Positions 6,086-11,675 of a stretch of 11,675 nt of DNA are shown here, one piece after another (position 1 is the first letter of the stretch; every line of letters begins with the position of its first letter). Under the pieces are notes generated by a model, which saw nothing but the letters and a program-made list of their open reading frames with translations, was not told the origin of the DNA and searched no databases. This stretch comes from an uncultured Bacilli bacterium (GTDB lineage: Bacteria; Bacillota_I; Bacilli_A; RF39; UBA660), in NCBI GenBank assembly GCA_947595415.1, contig CANQER010000024.1, positions 1-11,675 on the forward strand, read 5' to 3'. A program made the position numbers and the translations under genes.

Positions 6086-8110
6086 ATGAATAAGAAAAAA
6101 ATTATAATTTTAATAATCATTTTACTTGTTATATCAGGAGGAGTTTTTTACTTCTTTACAAGACAGGATAAAACTACCACTTTAACTGTTATGGAAAAAC
6201 AGTGGATTGAAAACAATAAAAATAAATTAATTGATTTACAAATAGTTAATAATATACCTGTATTTACCTACAATGGTGAGGGAGTAGTTTTTGATTTTTT
6301 AGATAATTTAGGAGAAGTTACTAATTTAGAGTTTAATAAAATTGCTTATGAATATGGGGGTAATGTAACTACTGAATATAGTATTGGAATTGTTGATAAA
6401 AAAGAAAAAAATGATATTTTGATTTATCAAGATAATTATGTAGTTGTATCTAAAAATAAAGTTTTATATAACGATTTAACAGATTTAAACGATCTTACAA
6501 TTGGATGTTTGGATAGTAATTTAGATAGTGTTAATAGATATTTAAAAGGTAGTTTAGTAACCTATAAAACTTTTTCTAAAATAGATGATATGTTTGATGA
6601 ACTAAAAAAAGAAGATGCTAGTGTTGATGGGATTGTAATACCTAAAAATATTTATTTAGAGGATATTATTACTAATAATTTGTATATAAATTACAATATT
6701 AGTGAGATGACTTTGGATTATGTTTTAAGGTTAGGGGATACTGAAAGATTAAACAACATCTTAAAAAAATACTATCAAAAGTGGAAAGATGAAAATTTAG
6801 AAGATTCATATAATAACTATTTATCTAAACAATATTTTGATTTTTCTTCAATTGATGAAAAACAAAGAGCTGATTTTAGAAGTAAAAGATATGTTTATGG
6901 ATATGTTAATAATTACCCATTTGATGCAGCTATTAATGGTAAGTCTTATGGTATTAATAGTTATATTATAGAAGAGTTTTCTAAGGTAGCTGATGTTGAA
7001 ATTAACTACAGTTCTTATAAAAAAAATAGTAGTTTAATTGAAAACTTTAATGCTAATAAAGTAGATATAATATTTAATAATTTGGAAGTTAGTAAGTTTG
7101 ATTTAGATACTTATGATACTGTTTCACCTTTTTCTGAGAAGTTAGTAGTAGTAAGTCGTCATGATAATAATAAGATTGTTAATTCTATTAATTCTTTGAT
7201 TGATGAAAAAGTAAGTGTTTTAAAAAATAGTAAAATTGAAAAGTATTTGATTGAAAATAATGTTGATGTTAGTAGTTTTGATACGATCGATGATATGATT
7301 AATAAAGGTAATATGCTTGTTATTGATTATGATACTTATAATTACTATTTGAAGAGTAAACTTAATGGTTATAAAATTGATTATATGTTTGATCTAGATA
7401 GTGATTATACTTATACGATTAGAAATATATCTGATAATACACTTTTTAATAACTTTTTTGATTTTTACTTAACTTTTTATCCTATTAAAAATTATATTAA
7501 TAATGGTTATTATAGTTTAGTAGATGCTGTTTTTGAACCATTTAATATGGTAAATATTATTGTTTATATTGTTTTAGCTATTATAGGTATATTAATTATA
7601 TTTTTGATTTTCAAATTGTTTAAGAAAAATAATAAAAAAGAGGGTCTTACTAAGGAAGATAAGATTAAGTATATTGATATGCTTACTTCTTTGAAAAATA
7701 GGAATTATTTAAATAGTCAAATTGAAAAATGGGATGAAAGTGAAGTATATCCTCAAAGTATTATTATAATTGATTTAAATAATGTTGCTTATATCAATGA
7801 TAATTATGGTCATCAAGAAGGTGACAAGGTTATTAAGGATGCAGCTAATATTCTTATTATGAATCAAATTGAGAATACAGAAATTATTCGTACTAATGGT
7901 AATGAGTTTTTGATCTATTTAGTTGGTTATGATGAAAAACAAGTTGTTACTTATATAAGAAAACTTGCGAAAGAGTTTAAAGGTTTAGATCATGGTTTTG
8001 GAGCTGCTTTAGGTTATAGTATGATTAATGATGCAATTAAAACTATTGATGATGCAGTTAATGAAGCAACTCTAGATATGAAAAACAATAAGGAAGAACT
8101 AAATAATTAG
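6086..8110 (+). CDS. Membrane sensor with two solute-binding-like domains and a degenerate GGDEF domain
   Basis: A 674-aa protein with a membrane helix at ~5-24, a large extracellular part (~25-488), a second helix (~489-511) and a cytoplasmic GGDEF-fold domain (~525-665). The extracellular part looks like two tandem family-3 solute-binding (SBP_bac_3-like) modules: ~30-235, with LTIGCLDSNLDSVNRYL, and ~265-465, with YVYGYVNNYPFDAA and KVSVLKNSKIEKYL. This arrangement is known from ligand-sensing kinases and cyclases. The GGDEF domain keeps DMLTSLKNRNYL (~531-542), the metal-binding Asp of IIIDLNN (D563) and YINDNYGHQEGD. The signature itself is NGNEF (604-608) instead of GGDEF, losing the first Gly and the acidic third residue. 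No RxxD inhibitory site precedes it. Diguanylate cyclase activity is therefore doubtful; it may be a GTP- or partner-binding regulator. The start at 6086 follows AAAGGAG. A terminator hairpin overlaps its stop codon. Confidence 0.85.
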   Translation: MNKKKIIILIIILLVISGGVFYFFTRQDKTTTLTVMEKQWIENNKNKLIDLQIVNNIPVFTYNGEGVVFDFLDNLGEVTNLEFNKIAYEYGGNVTTEYSIGIVDKKEKNDILIYQDNYVVVSKNKVLYNDLTDLNDLTIGCLDSNLDSVNRYLKGSLVTYKTFSKIDDMFDELKKEDASVDGIVIPKNIYLEDIITNNLYINYNISEMTLDYVLRLGDTERLNNILKKYYQKWKDENLEDSYNNYLSKQYFDFSSIDEKQRADFRSKRYVYGYVNNYPFDAAINGKSYGINSYIIEEFSKVADVEINYSSYKKNSSLIENFNANKVDIIFNNLEVSKFDLDTYDTVSPFSEKLVVVSRHDNNKIVNSINSLIDEKVSVLKNSKIEKYLIENNVDVSSFDTIDDMINKGNMLVIDYDTYNYYLKSKLNGYKIDYMFDLDSDYTYTIRNISDNTLFNNFFDFYLTFYPIKNYINNGYYSLVDAVFEPFNMVNIIVYIVLAIIGILIIFLIFKLFKKNNKKEGLTKEDKIKYIDMLTSLKNRNYLNSQIEKWDESEVYPQSIIIIDLNNVAYINDNYGHQEGDKVIKDAANILIMNQIENTEIIRTNGNEFLIYLVGYDEKQVVTYIRKLAKEFKGLDHGFGAALGYSMINDAIKTIDDAVNEATLDMKNNKEELNN

Positions 8111-8123
8111 TTTTTCTTTTTTT
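8097..8123 (+). terminator. Intrinsic terminator overlapping the sensor gene stop codon
   Basis: AACTAA (8097-8102), a 4-nt loop and TTAGTT (8107-8112) form a 6-bp stem, extendable by G-U and A-U pairs, directly followed by TTTCTTTTTTT. The right arm starts inside the TAG stop region. The stem is AT-rich, so efficiency may be partial, but the U-run is good. Confidence 0.6.
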
Positions 8124-8139
8124 AAAAATGTGATATTAT
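8119..8139 (+). promoter_or_regulatory. Extended -10 promoter for yihY
   Basis: TGTGATATTAT gives a TRTG-type extended -10 with TATTAT at 8134-8139, preceded by a T5A5 tract. No proper -35 is present. The 22-nt segment 8119-8140 matches 9143-9164 (the pilin promoter) at all but one base. The transcription start would be near 8146, just upstream of the ATG at 8156. Confidence 0.55.
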
Positions 8140-8145
8140 TATAGT

Positions 8146-8149
8146 GAGG
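8146..8149 (+). promoter_or_regulatory. Ribosome binding site fixing the yihY start
   Basis: GAGG lies 6 nt before the ATG at 8156. It excludes the in-frame GTG at 8144, which would put the site inside the gene and lies at or before the predicted transcription start. Confidence 0.6.
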
Positions 8150-8155
8150 GATAGT

Positions 8156-8971
8156 ATGAAAAGGATATTAAAAAATTTACTTTTAATTATTAATAAACCT
8201 GAACTTCGTATTTTACCAGGTCAAGTTGCTTATTCGTTTGTTTTGTCAATTATTCCTATGATTGTGTTGGTTGGTTTTATAAGTTCGTTTTTTTCATTAC
8301 CAATTAATACGATTGTAGGGTTTTTACAAAATTCTCTTCCTAATGAGGTAGTTAGTGTTTTAAAGCCTTTTTTGGAGGTTAATAGTTTTAATTCTAATAT
8401 AATACTAGTTATGATTGTGGGGTTTTTTATAGCTTCTAATGGTGCTCATGCGATTATAATTGCGTCTAATACTTTGTATCAAGTAGAAGATATTGGTTAT
8501 TTTAAAAGACGTATAAAAGCGATGATTATGACTATAATAATAATATTACTATTTATATTTATTTTGGTTGTTTTAGCTTTTGGTAATTTGATTATTAAGG
8601 CTACAATGCATATGGGCTTACTTGGTAATTTAGCGAGTACTGTTTATTTCTTGTTTAATTTGTTAAAGTGGCCAATTGCTTTTTTAGTGGTATTTTTGGT
8701 TGTAAAATTTATTTATGCGATTTCTGTTAATGATCGAAATTTAGCTAAATATATGAATAAGGGTTCTTTATTTACAACGTTAGGTTTTATTTTGATTACT
8801 GCGATATATTCTTATTATGTGACAAATTTTGCGAATTATAATTTGTTTTATGGTAATTTATCAAATATTATAGTTTTAATGATTTGGATTTATTTTTTAG
8901 CTAATATATTTGTGATTGGGATTGCGATTAATTATGAAATGGCAAAAAATTCAATGGTTAAAAGTAAGTAG
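8156..8971 (+). CDS. YihY/BrkB family inner membrane protein
   Basis: A 271-aa polytopic protein with about six membrane helices (~27-47, 82-104, 122-147, 164-188, 204-222, 236-258). It matches the YihY/BrkB family: an N-terminal RILPGQVAYSFVLSIIP segment, the central IASNGAHAIIIASNTLYQV with acidic/basic EDIGYFKRR after it, and the final YGNLSNIIVLMIWIYFLANI followed by GIAINYEM. The family is widespread and was once called RNase BN, which has been withdrawn. A transport or envelope role is suspected but not established. Length is slightly short of many members (~280-320 aa) but all helices are there. It appears to be transcribed alone from its own promoter, with the stop at 8969-8971; the nearest downstream terminator is at 9111-9133. 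Confidence 0.9.
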   Translation: MKRILKNLLLIINKPELRILPGQVAYSFVLSIIPMIVLVGFISSFFSLPINTIVGFLQNSLPNEVVSVLKPFLEVNSFNSNIILVMIVGFFIASNGAHAIIIASNTLYQVEDIGYFKRRIKAMIMTIIIILLFIFILVVLAFGNLIIKATMHMGLLGNLASTVYFLFNLLKWPIAFLVVFLVVKFIYAISVNDRNLAKYMNKGSLFTTLGFILITAIYSYYVTNFANYNLFYGNLSNIIVLMIWIYFLANIFVIGIAINYEMAKNSMVKSK

Positions 8972-9133
8972 GATTGTCTATAATAATATTGGATGCATAT
9001 GTATTGCCGATATGTTATCTGATATAGGCTACATTAATACCACAATCGTTTTACTGTGAACGAAGAAGTATTTGTTTTAGGCGATGCTTACTTAAAAATT
9101 TTTAAGTTTTAAGCGATTAATTTCGCTTTTTTT
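8972..9133 (+). ncRNA. Candidate structured RNA or long 3' UTR
   Basis: No protein gene is credible here. Several nested helices can be drawn: GATTGT (8972-8977) with ACAATC (9042-9047), GTATT (9001-9005) with AATAC (9036-9040), and GCC (9006-9008) with GGC (9027-9029). The 3' half has a hairpin GCTTA (9086-9090) with TAAGC (9110-9114), around a CTTAAAAATTTTTAAG palindrome. That hairpin takes bases from the left arm of the terminator at 9111-9133. A TATAAT at 8979-8984 could start a transcript near 8991, but its -35 is poor; if it does, the outermost helix would not be transcribed. I could not match it to 6S RNA, tmRNA, SRP RNA or a known riboswitch by eye. It may be an independent small RNA, or just the yihY 3' UTR. 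Confidence 0.4.
9111..9133 (+). terminator. Intrinsic terminator between yihY and the pilin promoter
   Basis: AAGCGA (9111-9116), a 6-nt loop and TCGCTT (9123-9128) form a perfect stem with three G-C pairs, running into a T7 tract (9127-9133). It insulates the pilin promoter, whose -35 begins two bases later. Its left arm can pair instead with GCTTA at 9086-9090. Confidence 0.8.
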
Positions 9134-9134
9134 A

Positions 9135-9163
9135 TTGGCTAATTTTTAAAAATGTGGTATTAT
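9135..9163 (+). promoter_or_regulatory. Promoter for the pilin-like gene
   Basis: TTGGCT (9135-9140), exactly 17 bp, then TATTAT (9158-9163) with a TGTGG extension (TRTG type). This is the best promoter in the window. It predicts a start near 9170 and therefore a ~170-nt leader before the ATG at 9340. Confidence 0.7.
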
Positions 9164-9222
9164 TTATATAGATAGTAATATCATAAGAAAGTAGGGAAGA
9201 AATGTGTTAGCAAATAGCAAAT

Positions 9223-9231
9223 GGGGGGGGG
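9223..9231 (+). repeat. Homopolymeric G9 tract
   Basis: Nine consecutive G in a very AT-rich leader, downstream of the promoter and upstream of the terminator-like hairpin. Tracts of this kind are typical sites of slipped-strand length change in phase-variable surface genes. Length change here would alter leader folding or a short upstream frame, not promoter spacing. Confidence 0.9.
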
Positions 9232-9265
9232 TATTTAGGAAATAGTAAATACAATAATGATACCT

Positions 9266-9293
9266 AAAAGTCATGTTTTAAGCATGGCTTTTT
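9266..9293 (+). terminator. Terminator-like hairpin in the pilin leader
   Basis: AAAAGTCATG (9266-9275) pairs with CATGGCTTTT (9283-9292) through ten pairs including one G-U, with a 7-nt loop, and the right arm ends in a T5 run. It lies about 45 nt upstream of the start codon and ~100 nt after the predicted transcription start. There is no good promoter between it and the gene, so it most likely acts as an attenuator. Confidence 0.65.
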
Positions 9294-9339
9294 GTTGTGG
9301 GAAAATGTAGATAAATATAAGTATGGGAGGTATTAGAAA

Positions 9340-11553
9340 ATGAAGATGAATAATAAGAAAGGGTTTACTTTAATAGAGCTTTTAGCAGTAATAGTAATAC
9401 TAGGAATAATAGCTTTAATCGCAACACCAATAGTAATAAACGTAATAGAAAAAGCAAGACAAGAAAGTTATAAAAGAAGTGTAGAGTTTGCGATAGATGC
9501 GACAGATTATTATTTGTTAGAAGAAAAAATAGATGAAATACCAAGTGAAGGAATAGAAGTAACAGATTTAAAGTTAAAAAATAATAGTTTTAAAAGTGGG
9601 GTAATAAAAGAAAATAGTAAAGAAGAAGTAATAGCAGATAAAGTAAGCAATGGAGAATATTGTGCAAGTGGTAGAAAAAATAAGTTAACAGTAGTAAAAG
9701 GAAGTTGTGATGAAATAGTAGAACCACTTGAGATATATAAAGTAACAGCAAATTCAGTAACAAGTAGTAGTATAACAGTAGTAGTAGATACAAATAACAC
9801 AAATAATATAAAAGGTTATTATTATGCCATAAATGATGAAATATATGGAGAAAAGGAAGAAACAAATACAAAAGAATTTACAGGATTAACAAAAAATACA
9901 AGTTATAAAATAAAAGTAAAAGTAGAAGATAATGAAGGCGTAACATCAGAAGAAATAATAACAGTAAAAACAACAGATATAAGTGCACCAACATATAAAA
10001 TAGCAGAAGAAGGAAATAAAGTAGTAGTAACAATAACATATCCAAGTGAAAAAGAAGCTAATTGGGTATATGAATATCAACAGTATACAAGTGAAATAGG
10101 TGATAGTTGGATAGAAGTAGAAGGAACAACAGAAGAAGTGGAGTTTACAAGTAATGGAAAGTTAGTAGCAAGAGTAAGAGATAAAGGAAATGAAAATAAC
10201 ACAGTAGTAGCTTCTGAATATGAAGTAGCAAATATGGCATATACAGATGAGGTATTAAAAGGAAGTGATCCAGTAATAACAAATGGACTAGTACCAGTAA
10301 AAATAGATAATGAAGGAAAAGTAACCAAGGCAAATACAGAAGAAGAATGGTACAATTATGAAAAACAAGAATGGGCGAATGCAGTAATATTAACAGATAA
10401 CGCAAAAGAAAGTGACTACAATGATTATACAAAACAAATCCCAGAAGAAAAAATAAAAGCTTATTTTGTGTGGATCCCAAGATATAAATATCAGATATTT
10501 AATGATACTTTATATAGCTCTTCGACTCAAATCGAAACAAGAGAAGAAGAAATACAAATAGAATTTCAAGGAAAAGATGATATTATAGCTAATGGTGAAA
10601 AAACTGGTACATGGTTAACCCACCCAGCGTTTACAACACTAGATGTAAGTGGAATCTGGGTAGGAAAATTTGAAGTTGGATATAACCAAAATAGTAGTAC
10701 AAGTGGAGATATAACAGTAGGTAGTAATTGGACAACATCAGGAGCAGCAGATACAACAACGTATAGTGAAGAACTAGTAAAAAAAATAATAGTAAAACCA
10801 AATGTATATTCATGGAGAAATCAAATTTTACATACATTTTTTCAAACATTTTATAATTTTGATAGAAACTTAGATAGTCATATGATGAAAAATACAGAAT
10901 GGGGAGCAGTAGCATACCTTTCTAATTCAAAATATGGAAAATGGGGAAACACTGATTATACAGAAGGAAATAAAGAAGTATATAAAAATGATTCAATTAG
11001 GTATTATACAGGAAGGAGTATTGGAAAGCCAGGTGAAAGTGGTAGTAATCAAAATGGAACATATAATTGGAATGTTGCAATAGATAGAGAAGATGGAACT
11101 GGTGCAGCAGGAGCAGGAGCGAGCACAACAGGGAATATAACAGGAATATATGATATGTCAGGTGGATCAGGCGAATGTATGGCAGGGTACAATAAAAATA
11201 TCACTTCAGATAAATTAACTAAAAGTGGATTTGACAAAGAACCAATTACACAATATTCAGATTTAGCAAATTATTTTGATGTTTATGAAAATACACCTAC
11301 AAATTTAGAAAGTGATTATAGTACAAGAAAATTAGGGGATGCAACAGGAGAGCTTGGTCCATTTAGTAACTATAGGAGTAGTTGGTATATTGATAGTGCT
11401 TACTTCATCAACTCTAGTGCACCATGGTTTGTACGTGGTGGTACTTCTGGTAGCGTTAATGGAGCTGGAGTGTTCATATTCGAACGTACCACTGGTGTCT
11501 CCAATAGTAACTACTCTTCTCGATTAGTACTCTCTCCTGAAAATCGAAGCTAA
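9340..11553 (+). CDS. Large type IV pilin-like surface protein with fn3-like repeats and a variable lectin-like C-terminal domain
   Basis: A 737-aa protein. It starts with a prepilin signal: MKMNNKKG, cleavage expected after G8, then FTLIELLAVIVI with the conserved Glu at mature position 5 (E13) and a membrane/polymerisation helix to ~35. A pilin-like head follows with a cysteine pair (C108, C123) that could form a disulfide loop. Residues ~127-213 look like a fibronectin type III domain, and ~216-296 like a second beta-sandwich. A spacer with WYNYEKQEWANAV (~337-349) leads to the C-terminal domain (~374-737). That domain resembles the formylglycine-generating-enzyme/C-type-lectin fold: VWIPRYKYQIF, IWVGKFEVGY, MMKNTEWGAVAYLSNSKYG, GNITGIYDMSGGSGE, RGG and RLVLSP. 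It has only one cysteine (C613), so it is not an oxidising enzyme; ligand binding or adhesion is inferred. The start is fixed by GGGAGG (9325-9330). The body uses A-ending codons (ata, aca, gta, aga) heavily; the last ~50 codons do not. No pilus assembly genes are in the window. Confidence 0.88.
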   Translation: MKMNNKKGFTLIELLAVIVILGIIALIATPIVINVIEKARQESYKRSVEFAIDATDYYLLEEKIDEIPSEGIEVTDLKLKNNSFKSGVIKENSKEEVIADKVSNGEYCASGRKNKLTVVKGSCDEIVEPLEIYKVTANSVTSSSITVVVDTNNTNNIKGYYYAINDEIYGEKEETNTKEFTGLTKNTSYKIKVKVEDNEGVTSEEIITVKTTDISAPTYKIAEEGNKVVVTITYPSEKEANWVYEYQQYTSEIGDSWIEVEGTTEEVEFTSNGKLVARVRDKGNENNTVVASEYEVANMAYTDEVLKGSDPVITNGLVPVKIDNEGKVTKANTEEEWYNYEKQEWANAVILTDNAKESDYNDYTKQIPEEKIKAYFVWIPRYKYQIFNDTLYSSSTQIETREEEIQIEFQGKDDIIANGEKTGTWLTHPAFTTLDVSGIWVGKFEVGYNQNSSTSGDITVGSNWTTSGAADTTTYSEELVKKIIVKPNVYSWRNQILHTFFQTFYNFDRNLDSHMMKNTEWGAVAYLSNSKYGKWGNTDYTEGNKEVYKNDSIRYYTGRSIGKPGESGSNQNGTYNWNVAIDREDGTGAAGAGASTTGNITGIYDMSGGSGECMAGYNKNITSDKLTKSGFDKEPITQYSDLANYFDVYENTPTNLESDYSTRKLGDATGELGPFSNYRSSWYIDSAYFINSSAPWFVRGGTSGSVNGAGVFIFERTTGVSNSNYSSRLVLSPENRS
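11392..11538 (+). other. Variable C-type-lectin-like tail, copy 2
   Basis: Residues 685-733 of the pilin-like protein. Constant positions shared with copy 1 (135-284) are DSA, F, SS, PWF, RGG, AGVF, F, G, and RLVLSP. Loops between them differ by substitution and one codon. Composition shifts at its start from A-ending to C/T-ending codons (tac ttc atc aac tct). Three adjacent differences (gac/tac, gtc/atc, tac/aac) are first-base changes before a shared second and third base, as expected if an A in a template were randomised. Other differences, including synonymous third-base changes in the RLVLSP codons, do not fit one recent common template. Confidence 0.5.
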
Positions 11554-11609
11554 ATTTTTGAATTCTTATTCTTTTGTTTTCCTTGTGATTATTTTCTTTT
11601 TTTAAGAAT

Positions 11610-11641
11610 AAAGTTACTTAAAAATGTAAAAAAACTTTTTT
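11610..11641 (+). terminator. Weak candidate terminator after the pilin-like gene
   Basis: AAAGTT (11610-11615) can pair with AACTTT (11633-11638) across a ~17-nt loop, ending in a T-run to 11641. The stem is short and AT-rich. The remaining 3' sequence (11554-11609 and 11642-11675) shows no gene. Confidence 0.35.
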
Positions 11642-11675
11642 AATTATCCAATTTATTGTACACATGAAACTGCCT

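Larger units (their letters stand above)
9170..9339 (+). promoter_or_regulatory. Long 5' leader of the pilin-like gene with possible attenuator
   Basis: The leader from the predicted start to the ATG contains a G9 tract (9223-9231), several short alternative helices and a terminator-like hairpin (9266-9293). The helices are GTATTT 9231-9236 with AAATAC 9247-9252, GGTAT 9230-9234 with ATACC 9260-9264, and TTTAGG 9234-9239 with CCTAAA 9263-9268. The SD GGGAGG (9325-9330) follows. The GGTAT and GTATTT helices use the end of the G-run, and the TTTAGG helix touches the base of the terminator stem, so alternative folds are possible. I compared it with c-di-GMP riboswitches, common before pilin genes, and did not find the conserved core. 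Confidence 0.45.

Noticed and set aside
8993..9022. Tiny open frames in the yihY-pilin gap (8993-9022 and 9284-9310)
   Set aside because: They encode 8-9 residues without ribosome binding sites; the second overlaps the terminator-like hairpin.
8991..9133. 6S RNA or another named housekeeping RNA
   Set aside because: I could not draw the long closing stem with central bubble of 6S RNA, nor the SRP, tmRNA or RNase P signatures, so I left it unnamed.
9165..9300. c-di-GMP riboswitch upstream of the pilin-like gene
   Set aside because: The position and the nearby GGDEF protein suggested it, and GCAAA appears twice (near 9210-9220), but the conserved GEMM-I core (ACGCAAAGC and the receptor segments) is not present. 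Only a covariance search could rescue it.
9292..9321. A separate promoter (TTGTTG...TATAAG) just before the pilin-like gene
   Set aside because: The boxes are poor and the predicted start would fall inside the ribosome binding site, leaving no leader.
9510..9871. Long open frames on the minus strand opposite the pilin-like gene (also 10077-10480, 10631-10915 and 11049-11237)
   Set aside because: They are Leu/Tyr-rich low-complexity translations created by the A-ending codons of the sense gene, with no ribosome binding sites and no recognisable domains.
1..11675. CRISPR arrays, insertion sequences, tRNA or rRNA genes, phage genes
   Set aside because: I saw no regularly spaced repeats, transposase or integrase frames, or tRNA/rRNA-like sequence in the window.

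Overview
The window is AT-rich DNA from a Gram-positive-type (Bacillota) bacterium. It uses the standard bacterial code: TGA acts as a stop, for example in gatC and camS, which argues against a mycoplasma. Evidence for the lineage is a strong AAAGGAGGT-type ribosome binding site, TRTG-extended -10 promoters, RNase HIII, a CamS-type lipoprotein directly upstream of gatCAB (the Bacillus/Staphylococcus order), and a large type IV pilin-like surface protein of a kind I associate with uncultured gut Bacilli. The species cannot be named from the sequence.

Layout. Positions 1-293 are the 3' end of a pilin-like surface protein gene that begins outside the window. A perfect 14-bp inverted repeat (298-334) separates it from rnhC (RNase HIII, minus strand, 358-1302). 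A ~100-bp divergent promoter region follows, then camS-gatC-gatA-gatB (1404-5578), the last three overlapping. GatCAB is the Glu-tRNA(Gln)/Asp-tRNA(Asn) amidotransferase. A new promoter overlapping the gatB stop codon drives a two-gene unit: a small membrane-anchored protein of unknown function (5619-6074) and a 674-aa membrane sensor with two solute-binding-like extracellular domains and a degenerate GGDEF domain (6086-8110). A terminator hairpin overlaps that gene's stop codon. Next comes yihY/brkB (8156-8971) under its own promoter.

The gap 8972-9339 (368 nt) holds no credible protein gene but is rich in signals: a possible structured RNA ending in an intrinsic terminator (to 9133), a good promoter (9135-9163), and a ~170-nt leader carrying a run of nine G (9223-9231) and a second terminator-like hairpin (9266-9293). 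This leader precedes a 737-aa prepilin-like protein (9340-11553). That protein has a class III-like prepilin signal, two beta-sandwich repeats and a C-terminal formylglycine-generating-enzyme/C-type-lectin-like domain.

The most interesting signal is the shared C-terminus of the two pilin-like genes that bracket the housekeeping block. A constant framework (SS-PWF-RGG-AGVF-RLVLSP) alternates with strongly divergent positions, and nucleotide composition and codon choice change abruptly where the variable tail begins. This resembles the variable region of C-type-lectin targets of diversity-generating retroelements. However, no reverse transcriptase or template repeat lies in the window, so that mechanism is inference only. 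With the G9 tract and attenuator-like leader, the locus looks like a surface adhesin whose sequence and expression may both vary.
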